A DNA stretch of 64,000 nt from Paguma larvata (GCA_030068075.1 CM057830.1:19748247-19812246), one strand, 5' to 3'. Positions 46,946-60,702 are shown, counted from the first letter of the stretch. Notes: a model not told the origin generated them from the sequence alone. Program-made: numbers and translations.

Positions 46946-48124
46946 ATCTTCGAGTATTTTTGTTCTTGTAATATTTTCATACGGTACATTAATGTCTGTA
47001 TATTCTGCAATATAGTACATATTTTACTAAAACCTGTAGTTTTAATACAATCTTTTATTGTATTGTTGTAGGACACTTGAACTCCTCTAGTTTCTCCCTA
47101 GTGTTTTCACAGATAAATTTTGCAGTCCACACCTGGGAACTAATGGGAAAAAATCCTCCCTCCCTTTCCTCCATAATAGAATTTAATTGTTCCTTTGTTT
47201 CTAAGCTAACCAAAGGGTGTCATCAAAATACATAGACTCTGAAACCACAGCTTATCATACATTCTCAAGATAGGATATGCTATGTGATTTTTTTTTCAAA
47301 ACCTTTTTGACAGTTATTGAAGTGATAACTAAACTTGGCATGGACTCTCATCATGTTTTTATTTCAAATGTGTTATGAATCCCCATCTTTGGACTAATAG
47401 ACACCTGCCACTTGGAATGGGCATATCTGGGGTTGTGTAACAATGAAATTAAACCATTAAGAATTGAATTGCTTATAGATGAGATGGATAAAACCAGATT
47501 TTATTCAGGGAGGGTATAGGATGGAGAACCAAAATTCAGTAGCTGTTTATTGATTCTTAGACCCAAACCCTGAACTTAGGATTGAGTCCTAAGAAGAGAG
47601 TGTTGAACTATATTTAGAAGTAGTGTCATCAGAGGCTATGATCTTCCCAGCAGGGTTGCAGGAAGCAAAGGGCATTTCAGTATACCTCACTACGAAGGGT
47701 TCAGAACACGCAAGGGACATAGCAGCAGATTGCACTATGATAGGCAAGTTTCTTTCATCTGCACATATGGTTACGAGTTGTGTTTTCTAATATAATACAT
47801 TGTTCGTGTAAGACTACTGATGGTAGTCAGTAATCAGAGTATCAGGTGAGAAATTTGAACTCATACTGTCATTTTCTTTCTCTGTTGCTAAAACATTTTA
47901 GGTAAGATTTCTCTGGCCCAAAATAATAAAAATAATAATCGATGCTGTTAGTGAGTTAGCTCGCCAGCTACTTTTAATCATTGCAAGTTGAGAACCCTTG
48001 TGAAGATTTTTATATCATACAAAGAATAATAATCAACATTACTTTACTATCCTGGGCAGTAATCATAGTTCGAAGCTGACAGAGAATAAGTTACGAGAAT
48101 AAGAAGTATAGCATAGCGAATATA
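46946..48124. other. Non-coding DNA, nothing recognised
   Basis: No gene or repeat assigned. Confidence 0.4.
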
Positions 48125-48265
48125 GGAAATGTTACTATAATAGCATTGTATAGTGACAGATGGTGGCTTCATTTGTGGTGAGCATAATATAGAGTATAGA
48201 GATGTTATATCACTATGTTATCTACCCAGAACTAATGTGACATTATGTGTCAACTATACTCAAAT
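48125..48265 (+). mobile_element. Old L1 3' terminus
   Basis: GTATAGTGACAGATGGTGGC, then AACTAATGTGACATTATGTGTCAACTATACTC and AAATAAAAAAAA, is a typical older L1 3'-UTR end on the plus strand. A SINE was inserted at its A-rich tail. Confidence 0.7.
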
Positions 48266-48272
48266 AAAAAAA

Positions 48273-48497
48273 ATTATTTTTTTAATGTTGATTTATTTAT
48301 TTTGTGAGAGAGAATGCACATGACCACAGAGCAGGAAGGGGCAGAGAGAGAGAGAGAGAGAGAAAGAATCCCAAGCAGGACTCTGCACCATCATTGCAGA
48401 GCCCAAAGTGGGGCTTGATCTCATGAACTGTGAGATCTTGACCTGAGCTGAAACCAAAAGTCAGATGCTTAACCGACTGGACCACCCAGGTGCCCCA
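48273..48497 (-). mobile_element. CAN-SINE inserted at an L1 tail
   Basis: Minus-strand felid SINE with a (GA)n tract at 48344-48362 and a CCACCCAGGTGCCCC head. Flanks TCAAATAAAAAAAATT (48258-48273) and TCAAATACAAAAATTT (near 48499) are a likely target duplication. Confidence 0.92.
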
Positions 48498-48513
48498 GTC
48501 AAATACAAAAATT

Positions 48514-51194
48514 TAAAAAAAAATAAGTAGGAAACTGAATTCCTTCCTTTATTTGTTATCTAGTTACTAATTGATTTGACACTTAGGTCCTGAACACTTG
48601 TGATGCTCCATAGACTCTGTGGTTCTCTAGACTTTGCATTTGCTTGGATTGTTCTTACTGGTTCTTCACTGCCTTCAACTAGATAACTATTCATTATCTG
48701 TTCAGTTTAGGCCATAATTTGTATTTTTTAGCAGGAGATTAATTTTGACCCATAATAAAGAACAGGAAACAGTCACTCTGAAGGGTACTGCAAGACCATA
48801 AAAATGACTATGTGGTTTCAAATCATGCAAAATGATATTTATAATCAATGGGGTAAATTGTGATTTTTTTCCTGTGGCCTTTGAAGAAAATTTTTTCAAA
48901 ATATTACAACTCTCTAATTTTCAGTTAATGTACATGGAAATAACATAATGGTAAAACTTATGTTTCTATAGTACCTCGTAATTTCAAAGAAACACTGATG
49001 AAGTGTTCTTCTTTTTAGACAACTTACCAGGAGTAGTGTGAATAGTGCCTGCTTTCTTCTTACCATGTAACTTAGGATACAAAAGAATCTTGTCAGTGAT
49101 TTGGTGAATTATCATATCTTTTTCAAAGATTGGATCAACTTCTAATATTTTGTTACTTGTTCATTGTCATGATATATCTCCAGAGTTTCTTTCTTGGGAA
49201 CATTTTGTTCTTGGCATCACTTCCTCAAGTACAGCTTCATCCTTTTTGTTACAGCCACTTCCCTTGATTGTATCACTGAGATCACTTTCCCCAAGTTCCT
49301 GTAGCTTCATACCTAGCTAGAGTCCCTCAAATGATGGGGGTGTTAACATTGTCATGATCAGCAATTTTATTTTAACCTATTTTTGTTCTATTGGAATTTG
49401 ACTTCTCATTATCACTTTCCATTTCTTTGTTGCACTTACATTTTGTTGTCCAGTTTCCTATTTGGATTATCCATTTTGAGTGATGTCATATGGATTTATC
49501 ATGAGGAAACAGGGGGGCAGCACAGCCGTACACTTTGCTGTCTATGTATGAACTGAATAATAGACACTTCGTGACTAATCAACGACTGACTTTGAAAGAA
49601 GGCACTTGATTTGTCGCTGATCATGATCAAAGACTGTTGCATACAGAATGGTTGGTGAACTGAAGAGCTAGTCTTTGTACTTGAAGCAATTTCTCGCAGT
49701 TACTAAACTGTGATAATCAAAATGTGACTGAAGTCGTCCAGGACTGTTAACTATTTAACTAGATCGGGATAACTGAAATGTACGCATATAGGACCATGTA
49801 GGAGGGAAGCTGTATGTATTAGCCTCCTCTCCTTAGTGAAAATCTCTTCGCATGCATGAAAAACGTAGGCTGGTGGAGTCACCATGAAGAGGCACTTCTC
49901 ACAGGATCTTGATCAGGCATTTCACCAGAGGACAAGTTCAGTCCCTTAACTCTTCTGGCCTGCTAGCATTTCAGTATTTCTGGGTCCTCTTTGCATAATG
50001 AGAGGTTCTTAGAGCACAGTATTGGCCACATGGCATTTAGAACAATTCAGACACTTCAGAGTCCGCACATGTGAAATGACTTGTGAGTGTTAATGGAACT
50101 GAGAGATTTCACCTGACTGACCATGGACCAGGTCTAAAAAGGAAGAGAGCCAGATGGAAGATGATAAATAAAGTGAGCCAGGGCTATTGCAGTGGCTGGA
50201 ACTGTGCAGTGAAAGAGAGGCTGGTGCTGCTGGACACCAGCTGTGGTGCCACTGTAGGTGCCAAATGGAATTGCTAGTGTTGTATCATTTTCATCTGGTT
50301 CATTCATTACCTTTACTCACCAAATTATTTTTAATATTTTTACTAAGGCGGAATAGTGTTAAAGGTATATCATGTGTTATATGAAAGGCAAACAAAATAC
50401 GTCCCCTGATGTGACACTGTGAGGTGGACTGTGTGGCACAGAATAAATAATGTCCTGTAACTCAGGCTGTTATTATCACTGCTGACGCATTGAATGAGAG
50501 GGGAAAGCCACTTGAGTTTTGTATGTTTTTGTTTCTAAGTTGTTGAAGAGTATTTAAAGAGCTTACCCACATCACCAAGATCTGGGATTTATAAAGTATT
50601 GGTTTTAAAATATTTTGAAAGTTTTAGATAAAAAGTGTTAAGATTATTTTAAACATTGTTACTAAGTTACCACTTGAATCAAACATTGTAGTAATTGATA
50701 CTTTCTAAATTTAAAATAGATTTGAATATCATGTGCATGCCTAAATGCGTCATTTAGATAGCAGTACCAAATTAGGGATTTCACAGGGAGTGGCAGTACG
50801 GGTAATATGACTTCTAATATTGTGGCAATATAATTGTGCTTTTAAGTGCTTTGTAGAAGTATGTAGTCAATTGAATCATATGAGAGTACCATTTTTGTAT
50901 GTCAAAAATTTTGAAGTAGTGGAAATTTCACATATTTCATATTTTATTATATATGTTTCATATTTCATTTTCAGTTTAACCTAAAAGGCCAGGATGAATT
51001 CCATTTCAATTCTTTACCCTAGCTAAGACTTTTAATCTCTCTTTAAGTCTCAGTTTCTCAATTAAAATTGAGTATGCTGTAGTTCGTCATTTCAAAATTG
51101 TAGGGATAAGTTTTATCCCAACAATATTATTTTTTTTTCTCTATCCTCTTATCCCTCTGTGTGTACCTCCTACCTGCCTATCTGTATATCAAAA
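48514..51194. other. Long non-coding stretch, apparently single-copy or unassigned repeats
   Basis: No coding exon recognised. The part at 49150-50450 has richer composition and ends near CACAGAATAAATAATGTCC (50438), which looks like a polyadenylation-type word. I found no protein match or target duplication, so no call is made. Confidence 0.35.
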
Positions 51195-51380
51195 ATGGTA
51201 GATCCTTTGTTTACTGGCCATGTGAATTTCACTGAGTTATTCAACATCTCTAAGCTTCAGTGTTCAACTATAACATAATAGTAAGTACTAAAATTGGTAT
51301 TTAGATTAAAGGAGATGATACATGTTAAGTATTAAAAGTAGTACCAGGAACAGTATATGTTTAACAGCTGTCAAGTATTA
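51195..51380 (+). mobile_element. MIR SINE, diverged
   Basis: Plus-strand MIR pattern: GTGAATTTCACTGAGTTATTCAACATCTCTAAGC near 51221, TTAAAGGAGATGATACATG near 51305, and CAGGAACAGTATATG near 51345. Confidence 0.55.
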
Positions 51381-54089
51381 ATTTTATAACGTTAGAGCCG
51401 AAATAAAGCATTATTTCTCATGTTTTGTTTCTGTTTACGTTTTTGTCTAGTCACAAAACTTTGTTGTCTGGTGTTACGTGATTATTAAAATACTCTGATT
51501 AAGAAAAGCATCATATCTATCATTCAATTGTGCATAGTAAGTAGATAGTTGAAATGTTTAATTGAGTTAATTTCTCATTTAAGAAAAAAAGAGATTACGG
51601 TTGACTTCCAAACCATTCAAAATATAATTTGTTTCTCCCTAAGAAAGTACTTCAGAATGCTGTAAAGCCTGAGGGTCTTCCTTGAAACCATCTGTTATAA
51701 TTTGCATTATGGATGTGTAGATGAATCAATTAATAAAGAATGTTAGTCAAGAGTCTTGGATAAAATGGATTGTATTGTGTTGTTTAATTGACTCATCTTT
51801 AATTCTTTAAACAAACTCTGACTTTAATTATTGGAAGGTGCAGTGTTCCTGATGTTAGTCACCTATTCTCCATAAGTGATGATCTAAATAGAGCATGTCA
51901 TATTGAAAGGTACTGCTGGAGCACCTTTCCTACATACATCAGTGGTGGAGCTGGAAGGACCACCATGTTGATCTTGCCTTCTTTGGAACGGACTTGTGCC
52001 AAAGCTGTCTTGTTTGCTTCTCATTCGATCACAATCAAACCCAGTATCCATCTGGCTTCTGACTCTCGGCTCCTTCTCTGCCATCAGTGACCCTGCTTCT
52101 CTCTTTGGATGTGATGCTTCTTTCTTGTCTACCTGGCTTTGACTCTTGGCTTTCACTCAAGGACTTTGGCCTGACTTTGGACAGGAAGCTCTTGAGAGCA
52201 TACTGAATATAACGATTCCCTCAGAATCAATTTCCCTAGCTCTAATGAGCTGGACCAGCCACAGGTTGGCTTGATCGGCCAGAGGATTCAGCTAGTGCAA
52301 AAGAGCATTGAGAGGTGAGAGTATTCATTAAGGCTCTGTGAGAAGTTTGAACACATGCAGAATCATTACCTTAACAGTCTTAACTTACTCTTGGGGAAAA
52401 ATAGAATTTGTAAATCAAAATAAATGCTTGACCCTTAAGGAAAAATATCATTCGAGGCCCAGAGTTTTATTTCAAACACTAGCGTTACTTGGCTGTCCTC
52501 TGTGTGTCTTTCTGTTCTGTAGTGCTACTGAATACCACCTAAGCCTGTCAAAAATGCAGCTACATGCTTTTCTCCCTGCTGTAAAAAGCCTGCCACTAAC
52601 TACGTCTTCTGTCATCGTTGATAATTATTAGAGAAGACTTTCCATCCCTGCCACTCTGAAAAAAATGCAAGCAGCTCAAACCTCAAAGAGTCAGATTAGA
52701 GAGCTTTCATGATATTTGAGGTCAATTTTCCAACAAGTATTCTTGCAGGCATGATTAAATTCTGGGTGATTTTCAAGTATCACCTTAGAAATGGAAAGTT
52801 CCCTCATTGTTTTATTTATATATCTGACATAAAACACTAATCGCTTCAAATAATAAAACACAATGGAAAGTGTTGACACTTACAGTTTTCAATTAGCAAT
52901 ATTGTTTTAAGCACTTACTTTGAAGTACAAATTTGCACATTTATGACATTTATAAATGAAGGCATTTGGTTGACTGATTTTAATGGTTGAATCATGAGAA
53001 ATGCCTATTTAGGGAAAATGAAAACTGCCAGTTTTTTTTTTTTTAATTTTTTCTATCTGGTTAGCTTTCCCCTGGAGCCCTTTGTTTTAAACATGTCAGC
53101 TTTCTTTAATTATTTTTTAGTAACTGCTCTCTGTTACTTAAGTGACCTGGGACCATCTGTAGGCTGAAGTCAAGGTCATTGTTCTGATATGGGACAAGAG
53201 TCAGATATTTTTTCTAAGAGGTCATGTTAGAATCCAAACCAATTATAAGATCAAAGCTGAGCAGTACTGGTCCTCGGCAGAGACTTGAGCACTTCCAAGA
53301 TGGCAGGAGCCCAGACAGTTGCCTTCAATTAGGGCAGATCCGATGGTGTGTTCTGGAGAACCAGACTCTGGGATGCTAGTATGTATGCGAAGTCATTTGA
53401 AGTCAGAGGCTACAGGAACAGTGGCAGAATGTAATCAAATATGAAGAGAGAACAGGGAAAGGAATCCGGTTGTTGAGGACTCACAGAAAACAAAGGGTCA
53501 AATCAAGTTTGACAAGCTCTTTTACTGTCTTGACTACTAACATTCCTCATGGACAAAAATTAGTCCCAGAGAATTGGGTAGGGATAAACCCGTATGTGGG
53601 AAGTAAAAGTGTTTACTTTTCGTGTTGAAGTGTTGTAATTAAAGAAGTCAAACAGGCTTTTCTAACATGAACCTTGTCTAGGATGCTGGTAAAGAGGAAA
53701 TTCACAGGTGGATTTCAAATGAATTGAGAGGGAGGAATTGATTGAATTTGTGGATTCGTTGGAGGTTGAGAAAGATGTCAATGAGCTGTTTAAACTTTTT
53801 GTGCCTGGGACCAGTTAATAGAAAAAGGATAGGTCAATTGGAGTTGCTCTTTGGAGTGAAGAGGAGCATCAGTTCTGTGTAAGTATACTGAGTTTAGTGT
53901 GATGGTGGAAATAGAGAAACAACTGAGCCATGTGAGGAAAAATATTGCATGACCTACTGCAGTGAGTATTTTTATATTCTTAGGTAATTATAACCATCCT
54001 ACATGATCATTTTTTCGTCTCACTAATGTTTCTCTAGCTGGCAGTCCTGAGCGAATGATTGAGATGATAATGGAGAAGGCAAATAACTT
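51381..54089. other. Long non-coding stretch, nothing recognised
   Basis: No repeat or exon could be assigned. A 90-codon minus-strand open frame (52156-51884) has polar, disordered-looking composition and no domain. A T run lies at 53032-53044. Confidence 0.35.
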
Positions 54090-54102
54090 AAATTTACAAA
54101 GA
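54090..54102. repeat. Left target-site duplication of RPS2 retrocopy
   Basis: AAATTTACAAAGA, identical to 62430-62442, 8.3 kb away. Confidence 0.93.
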
Positions 54103-54959
54103 ATTGGCTTCTTCTTTGAGAAAACACCAAATGGTGGATGATGCTGGTGCTGTGGAAAGGCCTGGAGGGCACAGGGGCTGTGGAATAGGGTGCTGGTGTG
54201 GCTTCTGAGGAGGATCTAGCAGCAGCATCTGGGGCAAAGGCCATGGAGCTTGCAGAGGCAAGACAAGCAGTGGATCCCCATCACCAAGCTGGGCTTGCCT
54301 GGTCAAGGATATAGAAAGATCAAGTCTCTGAAGGAGATCTGTCTCTTCTACCTACTCATCAAGAACTCTGAGATCATTGACTTTCAACTGGGGGCTTCCC
54401 TCAAGGATGAGGTTTTGAAGATTACACCTGTGCAAAAGCAGACCCATGCTGGCCAGTGGACCAGGTTCAAGGCATTTCTTGCCATCCGAGATTACAATGG
54501 ATAAATCATTCTGGGTGTTAAATGCTCCAAGGAGGTAGCCACTACCATCTGTGGAGCCATCATCCTGGGCAAGCTATCCACTGTCCCTGTGGGGCAAGGC
54601 TACTGGGGGAACAAGATCAGCAGGCCCCATACCGTCCCATGCAAGGTGACTGGCTGCTGTGGCTCTTTGCTGGTGGGCTTCATCCCTGACCCCAGAGGCA
54701 CTGCCCAAGAAGCTACTGATGATGGCCAGTATTGATGCTTGCTACCCCTCAGACAGGGCCTGAACTGCCATGCTGGGTAACTTCACCAAGGCCGCTTTTG
54801 ATGCCATTTCCAAGAACTACGGTTATCTTACCTCTTAACTCTGGAAAGAGACGGTGTTCACCAAGTCTCCTATCAGGAATTCACTGACCATCTTGTAAAG
54901 ACCCACACCAGAATCTCCATGCAGAGAACCCAGGCTCCACATGTGGCCACCATACAGTT
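54103..54959 (+). pseudogene. RPS2 (pseudogene): RPS2 processed pseudogene, 5' UTR and coding part
   Basis: An intronless copy of the mRNA for ribosomal protein S2 (uS5, small 40S subunit). The 5' UTR resembles the RPS2 5' end, including a CTTCTTCTTT pyrimidine start (54109) and AAAACACCAAATGG around the start codon at 54131. The Gly/Arg-rich N-terminus is recognisable but shortened by deletions. The body reads through uS5 wording, for example '[17 protein letters not shown]' near 54369-54420 and '[19 protein letters not shown]' near 54528-54580. An in-frame TAA at about 54502, lost bases near 54700 and other stops make it non-coding. A retrocopy of another mRNA cuts it at 54959; its 3' end resumes at 62379. 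Confidence 0.95.
54948..54959. repeat. Left target-site duplication of the unknown retrocopy
   Basis: CACCATACAGTT, the last RPS2-derived bases on the left, identical to 62367-62378. Confidence 0.9.
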
Positions 54960-55655
54960 ATTTTTTTTTCATCACAGTTCTGCTTCTATTGTATAACAAA
55001 GAATAATCATTTATCTGCTTAAATTGGAGAGTGATTTAAAATATTAGTTATTAGAAAGTACTGAATCAGTCTTTCTAGCTATGAACTGTAAAACTGCAAA
55101 ATCCGAAGCATGATTTTGAAAGAAGCTTATGCTCTTGTCTACTCTTGAACAGAATGACTTTCTGAATCCAGAATTAAAACACACAAATGATTTTCTTAGA
55201 AGGAATAAGCATAAACAAGATCCTTATTCGGGGTTCTTTTCTGCTGTGAACATGGATTAGCGTTATCAGTGCAGAAAGCATTCAGAATTGATTCTGCTGA
55301 AAAATGCATCGTGGCATCGGCAGGCATTCAGTTGTTATTTATGATAATCTTGTGGCATATTGTTTTATATCTAAATAGAGTATTTCTAATTCAAATGTCC
55401 ATAAATGGGTGGCTAGTTGATGAGATTATAATACAACTATGTAATATGTCATACCATATACCTGTTACAAAATGAGGTATATCTATATATGCCAATAAAG
55501 TGAGAAACAGAAAGATAGAGTATAAAACATACAGAATGATTGTATGTGTGCATACAGAGAGAGACTTAAAGAATATGCACACAGAAAGACAGAGTTACAT
55601 ATGATAGGTAATTTTTTTTTAGGGATTCCTTCTTGAGAGTGGAACGTTCATTTTT
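54960..55655 (-). pseudogene. Unidentified mRNA retrocopy, 3' part
   Basis: This minus-strand insertion in the RPS2 pseudogene begins on the plus strand with a T run (54961-54969), its poly(A) tail. A GATAAA-type word lies about 45 bases before the tail on the minus strand; there is no canonical AATAAA there. The sequence is AT-rich, with no open frame I recognise, and reads like a 3' UTR. It ends at the target duplication of the L1 (55640-55655). The 5' part is at 62058-62366. The parent gene is not identified. Confidence 0.75.
55640..55655. repeat. Left target-site duplication of full-length L1
   Basis: TGGAACGTTCATTTTT, matching TGGAATGTTCATTTTT at 62058-62073 in 15 of 16 positions. Confidence 0.92.
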
Positions 55656-55879
55656 TTAAAATAATTTATTGTCAAATTGGTTTCCACTCAACACCCAGGG
55701 CTCATACCAATTAGTGCCCTCCTCTTTGCCCATCACCCACTCTCCCCCTCCCACACCCCCCTCTCCCCTCAGTTTGTTCTTAGTCTTTGAAAGTCTCTTT
55801 TGTTATGTCTTCCTTCCTCTCTGTGGCTTTTTATTTTCTTCCTTCCTTCCCCTTTTCCCCTCACCCCCAGTTTTCTGTT

Positions 55880-58800
55880 AGGTCTCCCAAAGCCTACCTA
55901 TGCGTGGGAACATATGGCATCTGTCTTTCTCTGCTGACTTATTTCACTCAGCATAATATCCTCCAATTCTATCCATGTTGCCACACATGGCCAGATTTCA
56001 TTCTTTCTCATCGCTGCATAGTATTCCATTGTGTGTGTGTGTATGTATATATATACCACATCTTCTTTATCTATTCGTCAGTTGATGGGCACTTGGTCTC
56101 TTTCCATGATTTGGCTACTGTCGAAAGTGCCGTTATGAACATGGGGGTACACGTGCCCCTATGCATCAGCATTCCTGTATCTCTTGGGTAGATTCCTAAC
56201 AGTGCTATTGCTGACTCATAGGATAGTTCTATTTTCATTTTTTTGAGGAACCTCCACACAGTTCTCCAGAGTGGTTGCACCAGTTTGCATTTCCACCAAC
56301 AGTGCAAGAGGGTGCCTATTTCTCCACATCCTCGCTAGCATCTATAGTTTCCTGATTTGTTCATTTTAGCCACTCTGACTGGTGTGAGGTGGTATCTCAG
56401 TGTGGTTTTGATTTGTGTTTCCCTGATGGTGAGTGACATTGAGCATCCTTTCATGTGTCTGTTTGCCATTTGGATGTCTTCTTTGGAGAAGTGTCTATTC
56501 CTATCTTCCGCCCATTTCTTCACTGGATTCTTCGCTTTTCGGGTGTGGAGTTTGGTAAGTTCTTTATAGATTTTAGATACTAGTCCTTTATCCGATATGT
56601 CATTTGCGATTATCTTTTCCCATTCCCTTGGTTGCCTATTAGTTTTGTCGATTGTTTCATTAGCTGTGCAGAAGCTTTTATCTTGATGAGGTCCCAGTAG
56701 TTCATTTTTGCTTTTAATTCCCTTGTCTTTGGAGAGGTGTAGAGTAAGAAATTGGTGTGGCTTAGGTCAAAAGGTTTTTTACTGCTTTCTCCTCTAGGAT
56801 TTTGATGGTTTCCTGTCTCACATTCAGATCTTTTATCCATTTAGAATTTATTTCTGTGAGTGGTGTAAGAAAGTGGTCTAGTTTCATTCTTTTGCATGTT
56901 GCTGTCCAGTTCTCCCAGCACCATTTATTAAAGAGGCTGTCTTTTTTCCATTGGGTACTCTTTCCCACTTTGTCAAAGATTAGTTGGCCATATACTTGAG
57001 GGTCCATTTCTGAGTTTTCTATTCTATTTCATTGGTCTATGTGTCTGTTTTTGTGCCAATACCATACAGTCTTGATGATTACTGCTTTGTAGTAGAGGTT
57101 AAAGTCTGGGATTGTGATGCCTCCCGCCTTGGTTTTATTCTTCAGTATTACTTTGGCAATTCAGGGTCTTTTGTGGTTCCATACAAATTTTAGGATTGTT
57201 TGCTCTAGCTTTGAGAAGAATGCTGGTGCAATTTTGATTGGAATTGCATTGAATGTGTAGATTGCTTTGGGTAGTATTGCCTTTTTGACGATATTTATTC
57301 TTCCAATCCATGAGCATGGGATGTTTTTCCATTTCCTTGTGCCTTCCTTGATGTCCTTCATAAGTTTTTTATAGTTTTCAGCATAGAGGTCTTTTACATC
57401 TTTGGTTAGGATTATTCCTAAGTAATGTATGGTTTTTGGTGCAGTTGTGAAAGGGATTAGCTTCTTTATTTCTCTTTCTGCTGCTTCATTGTTGGTATAT
57501 AGAAATGCCAACGATTTCTATACATTGATTTTGTACCCTGCAACTTTGCTGAATTCATAAATCAGTTCTCGTAGGCTTTTGGTGGATTCTGTCAGGTTTT
57601 CCATGTGAAGTATCATGTCATCTGCAAAAAGTCAATATTCGGTTTCCTCCATGCCAATCTTGATGCCTTTTATTTTGTTTTGAGGTCTGATTGCTGATGC
57701 TAGGACTTCCAGCACTATGTTAAATAGCAGTGGAGAGAGTGGACACCCCTGTCGTGTTCCTGATCATAGGGAGAAGACTCTCAGTTTTTCCCCATTGAGG
57801 ATGATATTAGTTGTGGGCTTTTCATATATGGCTTTTATGATGTGTAAGTATGTTCCTTCTGTCCCAACTTTCTCGAGGGTTTTTATTAGGAAAGGGTGCT
57901 GTATTTTGTCAAATGCTTTCTCTGCATTTATCAACAGGATCATATGGTTCTTATCTTTTCCTTTGTTAATGTGATGTATCCTGTTGATTGATATGCAAAT
58001 ATTGAACCAGCCCTGTAACCCAGGGATGAATCCTGCTTGATCCTGGTGAATAATTCTTTTTATATGCTGTTGGATTCAATTTGCTAGTATCTTGTTGAGA
58101 ATTTTTGCATCTATATTCATCAGGAATATTGGCCTGTAATTCTCTTTTTTTTTGCTGGGTCTTTATCTGTTTTGGGAATCAATGTGATGCTGGCTTCATA
58201 GAATGAGTCCAGAGTTTTCCTTCCGTTTCAGTTTTTTGGAACAGCTTGAGGAGGATAGGAATTAACTCTGTTTTAAATGTCTGGTAAAATTCCAAAGGGA
58301 AGCCTACTGGCCCAGGGCTTTTATTTGATGGGAGGTTTTTGATAACTGATTCCATTTCTTCACTAGTTATGGGTCTATTCAAATTTTCTATTTCTTCCCG
58401 TTTGAGTTTTGGTAGTGTGTGGCTATTTAGGAATTTGTCCATTTCTTCCAGGTTGCCGAGTTTGGTGGCATATAATTTTTCATAGTATTCTTTTACGATT
58501 GCTTGTATTTCTGAGGGATTGGTTGTAATTACTCCCTTTTCATTTGTGATTTTATCTATTTGAGTTCTCTCTCTTTTCTTTTTGAGAAGCCTGGCTAGAG
58601 GTTTGTCTATTTTGTTTATTTTTTCAAAGAACCAGCTCTTGGTTTCACTGATCTATTCCACTACTTTTTCTGTTTCCATATGATAAATTTTTGCCCTGAT
58701 CTTTGTTATTTCTCTCTTTTTGCTGGGTTTGAGTTGTTTAGTTGTTCTGCTTCTAGTTCCTTTAGGCGTGCTGTTAGAATTTGTGTTACTGATTTTTCTT

Positions 58801-59710
58801 GTTTCTTGACATGGTCCTGGATTGCAATATATTTCCCTTTCAGGACTGCCTTTGCTGCATCCCAGAGCATTTGGATTGTTGTCTTTTCATTATCATTTGT
58901 TTCCATGTATTTTCTAAATTTCTTCTCTGATTGCTTGGTTGACCCCCTTGTCTTTTAGTAGGTTGTTCCTTAGCCTCCATGTTTTTGGATATTTTCCAGG
59001 CTTTTTCCTGTGGTTGATTTCAAGTTTCAAAGCATTGTGGTCTGACAGTGTGCACGGTATGATCTCAATTCTTTTATATTTGTTCAGAGCTTCCCTGTGC
59101 CCCAGAATGTGTCTGTCTTGGAAAATATACCATGTGTAGTTGAGAAGAATGTAAATTCCTTTGCTTCTGGATGAAGGACCCTGAAGATGTCTGTTAGGCC
59201 CATGTGTTCTAATGTGTTGTTCAGGGCCATTGTTTCTTTGGTGATTTTCTGTTTTGTGGATCTATCCAATGCTGAGAGTGGAGTGTTAAGGTCCCCTATA
59301 ATTAGTACATTTTTATCAATAAGTTTGCTTATGTTTGTAATTAGTTGTTTTACAAATTTGGGTGCCCCCGCATTCAGCGCATAGGTATTTATAATTGTTA
59401 GCTCTTCCTGCTGGATGGTCCCTGTGACTATTATATAATGTCCTTCTTCATCTCTTATTACATCGTTCATTTTAAAGTCTAGTTTGCCTGATATAAGTGT
59501 GGCTACTCCAGCTTTCTTCTGACTTCAAGTAGCATGGTAGATAGTTCTCCATCCCCTCACTTCCAATCTGAAGGTGTCCTCAGGTTTAAGATGAGTTTCT
59601 TGAAGACAGCAAATAGATAGGTCTTGTTTTTTAATCCATTCTGTTACCCTGTGTCTTTTGATTGGCGCATTTAGTCCATTTACATTCAGTGTTAATATTG
59701 AAAAATATGA
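55880..59710 (-). pseudogene. L1 ORF2 remnant, endonuclease-RT-cysteine motif
   Basis: ORF2 supplies the endonuclease and reverse transcriptase of target-primed reverse transcription. The start ('ILTLNVNGLNAPIKRHR') is near 59705-59665, and an endonuclease GDLN motif is at about 59296-59285. A pre-RT segment around '[13 protein letters not shown]' lies near 58346. The catalytic FADD codons are still readable at 57628-57617. The C-terminal region with '[15 protein letters not shown]'-type wording lies near 56307-56260. At least seven separate frames cover it, so it encodes no full protein. Confidence 0.93.
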
Positions 59711-59794
59711 GCTTACAGTCACTGTATTATCTGTAGGTTTCATGTTTGTAAGGCTGTCTCTGGTAGTTTGTGTTCTTTGCAACCTTTCCTTCAT

Positions 59795-60702
59795 AGAGGG
59801 CCCCTCAGGATCTCTTGTAATGCTGGCTTATTTGTGATGAATTCCTTCAGATTTTGTTTGTTGGGGAAAACCTTGATCTCTCCTATTCCAAATGACAGAC
59901 TAGCCAGATACAGGATTCTTGGTTACATATCCTTCCTTCTCATCACATTGAAGATATCCTGCCATTCCTTTCTGGCTTGTCAAGTTTCTGTAGATAAGTG
60001 TGCTATAACCCTTATGTGTCTGCCTTTGTATGTTAAGGCCCATTTTTCCCTAGCTGCTTTCAGGATTTTCTCTCTGTTTTTATATTTTGCCAGTTTCACT
60101 ATGATGTGTCATGCAGAAGGTATATTCAAGTTATGTCTGAGGGGAGTTCTCTTTGTCTCTTGGATTTCCATGCCTGTTTCCTTCCTCATGTTGGAGAAGT
60201 TCTCAGCAATGATTTGTTCAAGTACCCCTTTGACTCCTTTCTCTCTTTCTTCTTCCTCTGGAATTTCTATCATATGGATATTGTTTTGTTTGAGTGCATT
60301 GCTCAGCTCTTGAATTATTCTTTCCTATTCCTGGATCAGCTTCTCTCTCTTTTTATCTGCTTCCTCTTTTTCCATAATTTTATCTTCTAATACACTTACT
60401 CTCTTCTGCCTCTTCAATTTGTGCTGTGGCTGCTTCCAATTTGCTTTGTACTTCTTTCAAGAAGTATAAATTTTTTAATTTTTTTAGTTATTTAATTTTT
60501 CCTGACAGTTTTTAAGGTCCTTGAACTCTGTCATGCGGGACCCTTTGCATTCATCTATGGTTTTTTCAAACCCAGTGATTAGTTTTATGATTATCATTCT
60601 ATATTCATGTTCTGTTATGTTGTTTATATCTGTTTTCATCCATTCTTGAGCTGTCACTACTTCCTGTAGATTCTTTTGAGGAGAATTCTTCTGTTTCATC
60701 AT
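59795..60702 (-). pseudogene. L1 ORF1 remnant
   Basis: ORF1 encodes the RNA-binding L1 chaperone. The likely start is at 60702, and the first 72 codons are open (to 60484) with 'EWMKTDINNITEHEYRMIIIKLI'. A stop follows. Coiled-coil and RNA-binding parts continue in other frames to about 59795, just before ORF2. Confidence 0.85.

Noticed and set aside
49150..50460. Possible processed gene ending near AGAATAAATAATG
   Set aside because: No protein similarity, A tail or flanking duplication could be seen; evidence too thin for a call.
51884..52156. 90-codon minus-strand frame with polar composition
   Set aside because: No recognisable domain, no splice or promoter context, and length is within chance expectation; function not claimed.
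54131..54840. Possibility that the RPS2-like sequence is a functional gene
   Set aside because: In-frame stop near 54502, frame-disrupting losses, lack of introns, and interruption by other insertions show it is a processed pseudogene.
59768..60390. 181- and 94-codon plus-strand frames
   Set aside because: Antisense to L1 ORF1; hydrophobic composition arises from the complement of A-rich coding sequence.
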